From positions 172,992 through 236,991 of the forward strand of contig JAUXYA010000032.1 in assembly GCA_030684405.1 (NCBI GenBank): DNA of 64,000 nt, in the 5' to 3' direction. This document shows positions 19,869 to 28,229 of this stretch, piece by piece. The DNA comes from Burkholderiales bacterium (GTDB lineage Bacteria > Pseudomonadota > Gammaproteobacteria > Burkholderiales > SG8-41). The notes under the pieces were generated by a model, which searched no databases, was not told the DNA's origin, and saw only the letters and a program-made list of their open reading frames with translations. Every line of letters begins with the position of its first letter. The first letter of the stretch is position 1. Position numbers and translations under genes: made by a program.

Positions 19869-21401
19869 TCAGAAACTGGTCGGCCAGGTGCGCATGAGAT
19901 GCTGGCCGACGCCGTCGCTCATGCGCATGCGGTGGACGTCGAGCATGCGGATCAGCCAGTTGCGGGTATCGCGCGGGTCGATGACGTCTTGCGCGGTATA
20001 GATCGCGGCCATGTCGTAGGGCGAGGTGCCTTTGGACATTTTCGCCACCGCTTCCTTGAATTTCTCCGGCTCCTTCTCGGGATCGACACCGAACACGACT
20101 TTCGCCCCGAAATCCGGCTTCATGAAACTGATCTCGGCCGTCACCCAGCAGGCCACTTCGTCACAGTTGCCGCCTGCGCCCATATTGGAGACCGCAAGGC
20201 CGTAGCTCTTGCGCAGAATTACCGAAATTTTCGGCACGGTGACCAGGGTCATCGCGTTGAGCCAATTCATCACCTTGCCGGTGACGCCCTGCTGCTCACC
20301 TTCCATGCCAATCAGGAATCCCGGCTGGTCGACCAGCATCACGATTGGAATGTTGTAGGAATCGCAGAGCACGAAAAAAGCCTGCACTTTGCGACAGGCA
20401 TCGGCGTCAATAGCCCCACCCTTGAACAACGGATTGTTGGCGATGATGCCTACCGACTTGCCGTCGAGCCGCGCCAGCGCAGTGACCAGGGTCTTACCAA
20501 AGCGCGACTTCATCTCGAACATCGAGCCGCGGTCGACAATGCACTGGATCACCTTGCGCATGTCATAAACCTGGTTGGTCGATTCCGGGATCAGCTTCAT
20601 CACGTCGCGGATCGCCTCATCCGAGCCTTCGGGCACCGGATACTCGGGCGGGGGCTCCATGTGGTGGCTGGGCAGGTAGGACAGGAACTGCTTGATCGCA
20701 TCGATCGCCTGCTCGTCGGTATCGACCACCTGGTCGACGAGCCCGCTGACTTCGGAATGCACACGCCAGCCGCCCAGCGCTTCGCCATCGCACTGCTTGC
20801 CGGTGGCCATCGAGATTAGCCGCGGGCTCGACACGGCCATGATCGCGCCCTTGCGCATCACACAGAAATCCGACATCGAGCCGTACCAGGCCGAGGAACC
20901 GTAGCAGTGGCCGAGCACGCCGGCAGCCCAGGGCACTTCGCGCATGCGCAGGTATTCCTGGGGATCGTCCTTGGAACCGATCGAGCCCGCGCCCATCACA
21001 TCAGGCATGCGCGCGCCCGTCGATTCGCCGAGGAAGACCAGCGGGATGCCGCGCTTTTTCGCGACACCCTTCATGTGCTTCAGCTTCCTGATGTTGATCT
21101 GGGCGCTGGAGGCACCCTTGACGGTGAAGTCGTTGGAAATCACCGCGACTTCGCGGCCGTTGACGCGGCCGTAGCCGGCGATCTTGCCGTCGGCGGGCGT
21201 AGAAGCCTTGTCTTCCGGGCGGCTCGACACGCTGAACAGACCGGATTCAAGAAAACTCCCGGAATCGAACAGGCGGTCTAGTCGCTCGCGCGCGTTGAGC
21301 AGGCCCTGCGCCTTGCGTTCGGCGAGTTTTTCGGGCCCGCCCATTGCCAGCGCCTTCTGTTTGCGGGCGTCGAGTTCTTTCAGCAGTTCTTCAAAGGCCA
21401 T
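19869..21401 (-). CDS. Divergent acyl-CoA carboxylase carboxyltransferase-like protein (copy A)
   Basis: 510 residues, full-length two-half crotonase-fold carboxyltransferase like propionyl-CoA carboxylase beta. Shared landmarks include N-A-R-E-R-L-D-R-L-F, S-N-D-F-T-V-x-G-A, G-A-R-M-P and V-D-Q-P-G-F-L-I-G. The usual first oxyanion-hole motif G-G-A-V-Y is replaced by G-S-S-A-W-Y, and the C-terminal R-K-x-Y-G-G-A-Y by R-K-S-Y-G-L-A-V. It is paralogous to the protein at 22585-24120, at roughly half identity by eye. No biotin carboxylase or biotin carrier gene is nearby, so carboxylation of an acyl-CoA is an inference from family only. Confidence 0.82.
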   Translation of the reverse strand: MAFEELLKELDARKQKALAMGGPEKLAERKAQGLLNARERLDRLFDSGSFLESGLFSVSSRPEDKASTPADGKIAGYGRVNGREVAVISNDFTVKGASSAQINIRKLKHMKGVAKKRGIPLVFLGESTGARMPDVMGAGSIGSKDDPQEYLRMREVPWAAGVLGHCYGSSAWYGSMSDFCVMRKGAIMAVSSPRLISMATGKQCDGEALGGWRVHSEVSGLVDQVVDTDEQAIDAIKQFLSYLPSHHMEPPPEYPVPEGSDEAIRDVMKLIPESTNQVYDMRKVIQCIVDRGSMFEMKSRFGKTLVTALARLDGKSVGIIANNPLFKGGAIDADACRKVQAFFVLCDSYNIPIVMLVDQPGFLIGMEGEQQGVTGKVMNWLNAMTLVTVPKISVILRKSYGLAVSNMGAGGNCDEVACWVTAEISFMKPDFGAKVVFGVDPEKEPEKFKEAVAKMSKGTSPYDMAAIYTAQDVIDPRDTRNWLIRMLDVHRMRMSDGVGQHLMRTWPTSF

Positions 21402-21422
21402 GGCGTTTGCTTTGCAAGCAGG

Positions 21423-21451
21423 CCGTCCTTCGACAGGCTCAGGACGAACGG
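21423..21451. repeat. Short palindromic repeat of the GTCCTTCGACAGGCTCAGGAC type
   Basis: CGTCCT (21424-21429) and AGGACG (21441-21446) form a 6-bp stem within a CCGTCCTTCGACAGGCTCAG... unit. From general knowledge this sequence is one of the commonest dispersed palindromes in proteobacterial genomes, found mostly between genes. It sits between the Bug gene and carboxyltransferase copy A. Confidence 0.7.
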
Positions 21452-21518
21452 TGGTGGAAACGATGTCTTTGGAATTGCCCTGCGCAACCGCGGAGCCGCT
21501 GGGGTTTCATCGACAAAA

Positions 21519-22481
21519 CTAGAGCGTGAGTCCGAGATCCTTGACCAGCTTGCCCCACTTCGCCATGCCTTCACGGATGGATTTCGCAATGTCTTCCGGT
21601 GTACCACCAGCGGGATCAATGCCCTCGGCGGCATACGCGGCCTTGATCTCCGGTGCATCGAAGGACGCATTCACTTCCTTGTTCAGGCGCGCGACGATGG
21701 CCTTCGGCGTGCCGGCGGGGGCGAGGATGCCGAACCAGCTCGCCGCGGTATAGCCGGGCAGACCGGATTCCGATGCCGTCGGCACTTCCGGAAACAGCAG
21801 GGAGCGCTTGGCACCGGTCACGGCGAGGCCACGCAGGCGATTGGTCGTCAGGTGAGTGCGCGCGCTGGGGAAGGGTGCGAACATGGTGGGCACGTGCCCA
21901 CCAACGACGTCGTTCATCGCCGGACCCGCGCCCTTGTATGGCACGTGTGCCATCTGGATGCCGGCGACTGATTTCAGCTGTTCAGCAAATAAATGATTCC
22001 AGGTGCCGTTGCCAGCCGAAGCGTAATTCAGCTTGTTCGGATTCTTCTTCGCATAGTCGATGAAATCCCGGAAGGTCTTCACCGGCACCGAGGGATGGAC
22101 GACGATGATGCCCGGGGGTTCGGACACGAGGACTACCGGCTCGAAATCCTTGACGGGATCGTAGGGCAGGCTCTTGTAGAGCGCGGGACCGACGAGGATA
22201 TTGCCGAAGGACGCGAGCACGATGGTGTGGCCATCGGGCTGCGCCTTGGCCGCCATGTCGACCCCGAGGGTGCCACCCGCGCCGCCACGGTTATCGACGA
22301 TGACCTGCTGGCCGAGGGCCGTAGTCAGCTTGTTGCCAATCAGCCGCGCCTGCACATCGGTGTTGCCCCCGGGGGCAAAGGGCACGATGAAACGGATCGG
22401 CTTGGTTGGGTAGTTCTGGGCGGAAACGGGGACCGTAATGGCCAGCATCGCCGCGGCGATCAGGGAAAGTCGGGTGTTCAT
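21519..22481 (-). CDS. Bug-family (TctC-like) periplasmic solute-binding protein 1
   Basis: 320 residues from an ATG at 22481 with a strong GGAGGA ribosome site. A signal peptide (cleavage near V-S-A-Q-N) is followed by Y-P-T-K-P-I-R-F-I-V-P-F-A-P-G-G, the hallmark of Bug proteins, then G-G-A-G-G and H-V-P-Y-K-G-A-G-P-A. These bind small carboxylates for tripartite tricarboxylate transporters and are hugely amplified in Burkholderiales. No TctA/TctB permease is in the window. Located between the two carboxyltransferase paralogues, which suggests its ligand belongs to their pathway. Confidence 0.92.
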   Translation of the reverse strand: MNTRLSLIAAAMLAITVPVSAQNYPTKPIRFIVPFAPGGNTDVQARLIGNKLTTALGQQVIVDNRGGAGGTLGVDMAAKAQPDGHTIVLASFGNILVGPALYKSLPYDPVKDFEPVVLVSEPPGIIVVHPSVPVKTFRDFIDYAKKNPNKLNYASAGNGTWNHLFAEQLKSVAGIQMAHVPYKGAGPAMNDVVGGHVPTMFAPFPSARTHLTTNRLRGLAVTGAKRSLLFPEVPTASESGLPGYTAASWFGILAPAGTPKAIVARLNKEVNASFDAPEIKAAYAAEGIDPAGGTPEDIAKSIREGMAKWGKLVKDLGLTL

Positions 22482-22584
22482 GTCATGTTCCTCCAGGTTG
22501 TGCGGGGCACGCAGCGAACTTGTCTGTTGCCGCCTGTTGCGGGGCCCCATGCAGCGATGTCCGCTGCAGTTTCAAAAAAACATC

Positions 22585-24120
22585 TTAGTAGCTGGTCGGC
22601 CAGTTGCGCAGCAGATGTGCGCCGACGCCGTTCTTCATGCCGCGGCGATGCACATCCAGCGTGCGGATCAGCCATTGGCGGGTATCGCGCGGATCGAGCA
22701 CATGCTGAGCTTCATAGAGTTCAGCCAGACCCCAGGCCGAAGTATCGCGTTCGACTTCGGCTTTCAGCTTGGCGAATTTCTCCGGATCGTCCTGCTGCTT
22801 GACGCCGTAGAGCACGTTGACCGACACCGCGGGATCCATGAAGCCGAGATCGGCCATCGGCCACACCGCAACTTCGTCGGCGTTCTTGCCGCCCGCCATG
22901 TTGATGAAAGCCTGCCCGTAATTCTTGCGCATGATGATGGTGATTTTCGGCACCGTGACCTGGGTCAGCGCGTTCATCCAGTTGATGACCTTGCCCGGCA
23001 TGCCGCGCAGTTCACCCTCGATGCCGATCAGGAAGCCCGGCACGTCGACCATGAACACCAACGGCACGTTGAAGGAGTCGCAGAGCACCATGAAGCTGAT
23101 GACCTTCTGCACCGCGTCAGCGTCGAGCGCGCCGCCCTTGTACATCGGGTTGTTGGCGATGAAACCGGTCGTCTTGCCGTCGACGCGGGCGAGCACGGTT
23201 GCGATCGACTTGCCGTAGCGCTCCTTCAGCTCGAAGCAGGAATCTTTGTCGGCAACTGCGGCGATGATTTTGCGTACGTCGTACACCTTGTTGCGCGACT
23301 CCGGCAGGATGTCGAAAATGTTTTTGCAGGCGTCATCAGAACCCTCCGGCACCGGCGCTTCCGGCGGCGGCTGCAGGTAATGGCTGGGCAGGTAGGACAG
23401 GAATTTCTTGATCGCGTCCATCGCCTGTTCGTCGGTATCCACCGCCATGTCAGCCAGCCCGGATATGCCGGTCAGCAGCTTCCAGCCGCCGAGTTCCTCG
23501 GCACCGATTGGTTTGTTGATCGCGATCGAGGTCACGTTGGGGCTGGCGATGGCCATTATCGCGCCCTTGCGCATGACCACGAAATCCGACATTGCCGAAT
23601 ACCAGGTGGAGGAACCGTAACACTGCCCGAGCAGCGCCGAACACCAGGGTGACTCGCGCAGGCGCTGGTACTCGGTCGGATCCTGGGCGATGATCGCACG
23701 GCCTGCGGAGCCCATGCGGTCGGGCATGCGCGCGCCCGAAGATTCGCCAAGCATCACCAGCGGCATGCCACGTTTGGTGGCTATCTGCTTGACGTGCTTG
23801 ATTTTCTTCATGTTTATCACCGCGCTCGAAGCGCCAAGCACGGTGAAATCGTTCGAAACCAGTGCGATTTCGCGACCTTTAATCTTCGCGAACCCGGCGA
23901 TCTTGCCGTCCGCCGGCGTCTTGTGCTTGACCTCGGGGCGGTGGCTACGGGCGAAAAGACCGGATTCGATGAACGAGTTCGGGTCAATCAGATAATCGAT
24001 GCGTTCTCGGGCATTCAGATGCCCCTCAGCCTTGCGTTTGGCCAGTTTTTCAGGCCCGCCCATAGCCATAGCCTCGGCGGTTTTCTGCTGGAATTCTTCG
24101 ATCAATTTTTCGAAAGCCAC
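22585..24120 (-). CDS. Divergent acyl-CoA carboxylase carboxyltransferase-like protein (copy B)
   Basis: 511 residues from a GTG at 24120, chosen because AGAGGA lies just upstream and the protein then starts V-A-F-E-K-L like copy A (M-A-F-E-E-L). Same two-half carboxyltransferase fold, with G-A-R-M-P, V-D-V-P-G-F-L-I-G and D-P-R-D-T-R-x-W-L-I-R near the C-terminus. The first oxyanion motif is G-S-S-T-W-Y instead of G-G-A-V-Y, the same change as copy A. The C-terminal motif reads R-K-N-Y-G-Q-A-F. First gene of an apparent transcription unit led by the promoter/operator at 24170-24230. Confidence 0.82.
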   Translation of the reverse strand: MAFEKLIEEFQQKTAEAMAMGGPEKLAKRKAEGHLNARERIDYLIDPNSFIESGLFARSHRPEVKHKTPADGKIAGFAKIKGREIALVSNDFTVLGASSAVINMKKIKHVKQIATKRGMPLVMLGESSGARMPDRMGSAGRAIIAQDPTEYQRLRESPWCSALLGQCYGSSTWYSAMSDFVVMRKGAIMAIASPNVTSIAINKPIGAEELGGWKLLTGISGLADMAVDTDEQAMDAIKKFLSYLPSHYLQPPPEAPVPEGSDDACKNIFDILPESRNKVYDVRKIIAAVADKDSCFELKERYGKSIATVLARVDGKTTGFIANNPMYKGGALDADAVQKVISFMVLCDSFNVPLVFMVDVPGFLIGIEGELRGMPGKVINWMNALTQVTVPKITIIMRKNYGQAFINMAGGKNADEVAVWPMADLGFMDPAVSVNVLYGVKQQDDPEKFAKLKAEVERDTSAWGLAELYEAQHVLDPRDTRQWLIRTLDVHRRGMKNGVGAHLLRNWPTSY

Positions 24121-24169
24121 TGTATTTCCTCTGATTTCTGCATTAGTTCGCACGACTTTTCAGTCCAAG

Positions 24170-24230
24170 AGCATAGCTTTTATACCGTATTGTCGTCAAG
24201 CAGATTGTTGACAATCATACAAAAATTGTC
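24170..24230 (-). promoter_or_regulatory. Promoter with overlapping ATTGTC/GACAAT operator-like palindromes
   Basis: On the minus strand a -35 TTGACG (24194-24199) and a -10 TATGCT (24170-24175) are 18 bases apart, upstream of carboxyltransferase copy B. Overlapping or just upstream are ATTGTC (24189-24194), the near-perfect palindrome GATTGTTGACAATC (24203-24216) and ATTGTC (24225-24230). Spaced TTGTxxACAA half-sites of this kind are typical of GntR-family operators, which is an inference; no regulator gene is in the cluster. Confidence 0.55.
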
Positions 24231-24255
24231 TCTACACTTGATTACCGCAATCTCA

Positions 24256-25404
24256 TCACGCGCCCTTCAGCATATGCCGGGCAATAACCAACTGCTGGAT
24301 CTGGCTGGTGCCTTCGTAGAGCCGGAACAGCCGTACATCGCGGTAGAGCCGCTCCACCGCCGAGGCCTGCATGTAACCGGCGCCACCGTGGATCTGCACC
24401 GCGCGATCAGCAACGCGGCCGACCATCTCGGCGCAAAACAGTTTGGCACAGGAGGCTTCCATCGTGATGCCGGCGCCGCCGTCCTTCTTGCGCGCAGCTT
24501 CGAGCACCATGCTGCGCGCGGCATAAGCCTCGGCCTTGGAGTCGGCGAGCATGGCCTGTACCAGCTGGAATTCAGCAATCGGTTTGCCAAACTGCTGGCG
24601 CTCACGCGCATAGTTCAACGCCTCATCGAGCAGACGCTCGGCGGCGCCGGTGCAGACCGCGGCGATATTGAGCCGCGCCTTGTCGAGCACCTTCATCGCG
24701 GTCTTGAAACCCATGCCCTCCTGTCCACCGATCAGGTTGGCTGCGGGCACGCGCACGTTGTCGAAAATCACGTCGGCGGTGTGCGAACCGCGCTGGCCCA
24801 TCTTGCGGTCATACGGTCCGACCGTAAGTCCCGGCGTACTGCGTTCAACGATGAAGGCTGAGACGCCTTTGGCATCCTTCGACGCGGGATCGGTACGCGC
24901 CATCACCGTAAAAATGTCGGCTTCAGGCGCGTTGGTGATGTAACGCTTGCTGCCGTTGATGACGTAGTGGTCGCCATCGCGGCGCGCGGCGGTGCGCAAC
25001 GAACCGGCGTCGGAGCCGGACTCGGGTTCGGTCAGCGCGAAGGATCCGGTGATTTCACCGGCGGCTAGCCGCGGCAGGTATTTCTTTTTCTGTTCCGGCG
25101 TGCCGTCAATGACGATGCCCTGCGAGCCGATCCCGGTGTTGGTGCCGAAGCGCGAGCGGAACACCGGCGAGGCATAACACACCACCATCGAAGTCAGCAC
25201 CTCTTCCTCCGAGGTCAGGCCCAGACCGCCGTATTCCTCCGGAATGGTGAGGCCGAACAGGCCCAGCTCGCGCATCGCAGCGAGGATATCAGCGGGGATT
25301 TCATCGGTTTCAGTTACTTCGTTCTCGCGTGGAATCAATTTATCGCGGACGAAGCGCTGCAGGGTGTCGAGGAGAAGGGTGAAGGATTCTGGGTCGCGGA
25401 TCAT
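24256..25404 (-). CDS. Acyl-CoA dehydrogenase
   Basis: 382 residues of the FAD-dependent ACAD fold. Present are the N-terminal helical domain, F-A-L-T-E-P-E-S-G-S-D-A in the middle beta domain, Y-x-x-E-R-Q-Q-F-G-K-P-I and Q-I-H-G-G-A-G-Y-M. The catalytic base Glu sits at the usual place in L-Y-E-G-T-S-Q-I-Q. It introduces an alpha-beta double bond into an acyl-CoA and passes electrons to ETF; chain preference cannot be read. Weak ribosome site before the ATG at 25404. It ends 136 bases before copy B and follows the second Bug gene. Confidence 0.92.
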   Translation of the reverse strand: MIRDPESFTLLLDTLQRFVRDKLIPRENEVTETDEIPADILAAMRELGLFGLTIPEEYGGLGLTSEEEVLTSMVVCYASPVFRSRFGTNTGIGSQGIVIDGTPEQKKKYLPRLAAGEITGSFALTEPESGSDAGSLRTAARRDGDHYVINGSKRYITNAPEADIFTVMARTDPASKDAKGVSAFIVERSTPGLTVGPYDRKMGQRGSHTADVIFDNVRVPAANLIGGQEGMGFKTAMKVLDKARLNIAAVCTGAAERLLDEALNYARERQQFGKPIAEFQLVQAMLADSKAEAYAARSMVLEAARKKDGGAGITMEASCAKLFCAEMVGRVADRAVQIHGGAGYMQASAVERLYRDVRLFRLYEGTSQIQQLVIARHMLKGA

Positions 25405-25491
25405 GGAAATTCGGTGATGGATGGATGGTTATTGGTGAATGGTAACGGCTTGATCCGTGGAAAATGTTCGTTATCAATCACCACTCACCCT

Positions 25492-26460
25492 TTACTGCAG
25501 TTCGACGTTGGCATCCTTGATGACCTTCGCCCACTTCGCGATTTCGGACTGGATCAGCGCCGCGAATTCCGCAGGCGTGCCCCCTACCGGTTCGGCGCCG
25601 AGTTCGGACACGCGCTTATTGATGTCCGGAAGACGGATGATGCGCGCGGTCTCGGCCGCCAGTTTCGCGACGATATCCTTCGGTGTTCCGGCCGGCGCCA
25701 GCAGGCCGAACCAGGCGCCGGAGTCGTAACCGGGCACGCCGGCTTCGGCGATGCTCGGCAACTCGGGCATCGCTGAAGAGCGTTTTGCCGTGCTCACCGC
25801 CAGCGCGCGGAGTTTGCCGGCCTTCACCTGCGGGATGTAGGGAGGCATGTTGTCGATGGTCACCGCGATCTGGCCGCCCATCACGTCGGCCAGCACGCCG
25901 GCGCTGCCCTTGTACGGGATATGCACAATGTTTGTGCCGGTCATGCTCTTGAACAGTTCCATCGACAGGTGTGCGGTGCTGCCGTTGCCGGGCGAGCCGT
26001 AGGACAGTTTGCCGGGATTGGCTTTCACGTGGCCGATGAACTCCTTGACGCTTTTAACCGGCAGGTTGTTGTTGACCACCATGATGTTGGGCACCATTGC
26101 GACCAGGCTCACCGGCGCGAAATCCTTGACCGGGTGCCAGCCGAGCTTGCGATAAAGGCTGACGTTGATGCCATGGGAGCCGGCTGTACCCATGATCAGC
26201 GTGTACCCGTCGGCTGTCGCGCGTGCTGCCACTTCAGTGCCTATGTTACCGGCGGCACCGGCACGGTTGTCGACGATAACCGGCTGGCCCCAGGCCTCGC
26301 CCATTTTCTGACCGACAAGGCGGGCGAGGATGTCGGTGGTGCCTGCGGGCGTATAGGCAACGATGATGCGGATGGGCTTGGTCGGGTAGGGTGCAGCCGC
26401 TTGTGCAGCAACGGCCGTGACGGAAAAAGCAACAGCCAACAGATGTATTAGCAGCTTCAT
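25492..26460 (-). CDS. Bug-family (TctC-like) periplasmic solute-binding protein 2
   Basis: 322 residues. Signal peptide (M-K-L-L-I-H-L-L-A-V-A-F, cleavage near A-Q-A-A) then Y-P-T-K-P-I-R-I-I-V-A-Y-T-P-A-G-T-T-D, D-N-R-A-G-A-A-G-N and H-I-P-Y-K-G-S-A-G, all typical of Bug proteins. It is only moderately similar to the other Bug protein in this cluster, so the two may bind different ligands or different stages of one substrate. It follows the aconitase-X small subunit by 58 bases with a GGAGGAG ribosome site. Confidence 0.92.
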   Translation of the reverse strand: MKLLIHLLAVAFSVTAVAAQAAAPYPTKPIRIIVAYTPAGTTDILARLVGQKMGEAWGQPVIVDNRAGAAGNIGTEVAARATADGYTLIMGTAGSHGINVSLYRKLGWHPVKDFAPVSLVAMVPNIMVVNNNLPVKSVKEFIGHVKANPGKLSYGSPGNGSTAHLSMELFKSMTGTNIVHIPYKGSAGVLADVMGGQIAVTIDNMPPYIPQVKAGKLRALAVSTAKRSSAMPELPSIAEAGVPGYDSGAWFGLLAPAGTPKDIVAKLAAETARIIRLPDINKRVSELGAEPVGGTPAEFAALIQSEIAKWAKVIKDANVELQ

Positions 26461-26518
26461 CGGGCTCTCCTCCAGATGAACAGGTTTGGAACGGGCGGCG
26501 ACCCGCGCCTGCAGCAGC

Positions 26519-26947
26519 TTACTGCGAATTGCCGCGGCGAAGCAGGGTCAATGTTTTTTTACCGGGATCGACGCGCACGATGTCTCCGGTGCGGATAAGC
26601 CCGTATGGACTCGCCGACCAGCCTTCGGTAATGGTGATGCCGGCGAACACCGCGCCCTGCACCATCACCGGATTGGTCACACCAAAGACAAAAGCCTTAG
26701 GGGCGATGCCTTTGGCGCGGATGTCGTAGAACGCCCACCCGGCGGCAATTCCGCCCTTGGCGCTGGGCGTGATCAGGATCTTGTCGCGGATGTTGTGGCC
26801 TTCCAGCGCATGGCCGGGCCGCGAGATCATGCCGCTCCAGCGGTCTAGGTCGTAGCGCGGCGAGAACCCTTCGGTGGACACCAGCGCCTCGCCTTCGACC
26901 ACTGGGCCAAAGGCGCGCTTCAGGCGGATCGGCTTCGCGCCCTTCAC
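26519..26947 (-). CDS. Aconitase X swivel (small) subunit, DUF126 type
   Basis: 142 residues beginning at a GTG that overlaps the large-subunit stop (GTGA), the usual tight coupling of the two-polypeptide AcnX form. The swivel domain has the conserved Ser segment I-T-P-S-A-K-G-G, and E-G-F-S-P-R-Y-D and G-H-N-I-R-D-K-I-L match the family. With the large subunit it builds a monomeric-aconitase-like dehydratase. Bacterial AcnX enzymes of known function include cis-3-hydroxy-L-proline dehydratases, and an archaeal relative dehydrates mevalonate 5-phosphate. No proline-pathway partners are visible here, so the substrate is open. Confidence 0.85.
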   Translation of the reverse strand: MKGAKPIRLKRAFGPVVEGEALVSTEGFSPRYDLDRWSGMISRPGHALEGHNIRDKILITPSAKGGIAAGWAFYDIRAKGIAPKAFVFGVTNPVMVQGAVFAGITITEGWSASPYGLIRTGDIVRVDPGKKTLTLLRRGNSQ

Positions 26948-28188
26948 CGCACATCCTTGCCCGTGCAAGCAATGTCCACGCATTCCGCGGTGCGGCGCAG
27001 GATGGTGTTGAACTTGTGTGCGCCGATGATGTTGGCGAGTTTTGCCGAGTTGGTGACCAGATTGCTCCAACCCTCGCGCTCGCGCATCTGCGGCAGGTTC
27101 TGCAGGATATAGAAACAGACGCCCTCGAGCACGATCGCGCCCGCGTCTTCGAGGATTTTCAGGTAGCCGAGTTCTTTCGCTGCGCTTTTGACCCCGTTGC
27201 TGGTGGTGATGAACAGGTGGCTGCCCTTGGCCACACGCCGGTTTTTGAGTAGCGCCGCGAGCTGTTTCATTTCGAGCAAAGACTGCTGCGGTCCGGAAAA
27301 CACGATCAGGTTCAGCGGATTGCCTTGTTTGTCGTAGCCAGCGTAAATCTTTTCGATGTCGCGGTTGCTGACGGTCATCGTTTCCTGGGGCCTGCGCCCG
27401 CCAAAGGCCGCCTTCAGCGTCGGTGCTTCAGGTGTCACGCCGACCATGTGGAACATGCCCATAGAGCCGTAACTCGCCAGTGCAGCGCCGAGCTGCTTCA
27501 ATTCATCGGCCGTCGGCGAGCGCTTCATTCCGGTGAACACCGGCACCGCGTAATAATCCTGGTGGGATGAGCCGACAATCCTGCCCACCGCACCCCAGTC
27601 GGCGAGGTCATTGAGATCGGCTTTGAGATCGACGCGGAATGTGCCGCGGCGGTGTTCGTCAAGATGGAAGCCGTAAGCGGGCACGCGGCCAGTGAGTCCC
27701 GCAGCCAATGCGGCCGGTCCGGCTTCGAAATTGGACCGCGCGCCGAATACCGAATTGGCGTAGATCACGGTGCCGGTATCACCCCAGGCTACGTGCTCGC
27801 CAAGGTGGGGCTGGTAGATGGTCTGGTAATTGATGCAGGTGTCGGCGGTGATGACGTCCATCCGGCGCAGGCAGTCGATCAGTTCCCGCTCCTTGCGCAC
27901 CTCGTCCCGGTCCTGCTTCAGGCGCTCGACCGCAGCGAAATCAACGCAACGCGCATTGGTGGTGGTCGGCTTCGCGCATTTCGCACCGGACTGCGCGGCA
28001 CGCTCAAGAAAGGACTTGCCGGCGTCGCCCATGACCTCGATGTCGCCCATCATGTGCACGTTCGACACCGGCACAAAACACTGGGCGCCGAAGAACTTGC
28101 CGACTTCCAGTTGCAGTTGCAGTGCATCCTGTACTGCGCGGCCCTGCTCGCCGCGCAGCATTTTTTTCTCCTCTGCGGTCAGACGCAT
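26944..28188 (-). CDS. Aconitase X catalytic (large) subunit, DUF521 type
   Basis: 414 residues starting M-R-L-T-A-E-E-K-K-M-L-R-G-E, typical of AcnX catalytic subunits. Further family features are the Cys-bearing segments G-A-K-C-A-K-P-T-T-T-N-A-R-C and T-A-D-T-C-I-N-Y, plus W-G-D-T-G-T-V-I-Y-A-N-S-V-F-G-A-R. Some of these Cys are expected to hold an iron-sulfur cluster or iron centre, as in characterised AcnX proteins. Cytosolic hydro-lyase, substrate unknown. Preceded by a cupin gene (41 bases, AT-rich gap) and followed by its small subunit and a Bug protein. Confidence 0.88.
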   Translation of the reverse strand: MRLTAEEKKMLRGEQGRAVQDALQLQLEVGKFFGAQCFVPVSNVHMMGDIEVMGDAGKSFLERAAQSGAKCAKPTTTNARCVDFAAVERLKQDRDEVRKERELIDCLRRMDVITADTCINYQTIYQPHLGEHVAWGDTGTVIYANSVFGARSNFEAGPAALAAGLTGRVPAYGFHLDEHRRGTFRVDLKADLNDLADWGAVGRIVGSSHQDYYAVPVFTGMKRSPTADELKQLGAALASYGSMGMFHMVGVTPEAPTLKAAFGGRRPQETMTVSNRDIEKIYAGYDKQGNPLNLIVFSGPQQSLLEMKQLAALLKNRRVAKGSHLFITTSNGVKSAAKELGYLKILEDAGAIVLEGVCFYILQNLPQMREREGWSNLVTNSAKLANIIGAHKFNTILRRTAECVDIACTGKDVR

Positions 28189-28229
28189 CGGGACATTTAA
28201 CTATTTGTTTTTATTTATTATTTTCTATT

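Noticed and set aside
25405-25491. Inverted GGTGAATGGT / ATCACCACTCACC repeats between the Bug 2 and acyl-CoA dehydrogenase genes
   Set aside because: Arms are imperfect and short; may be decayed repeat sequence but I could not support a specific element.
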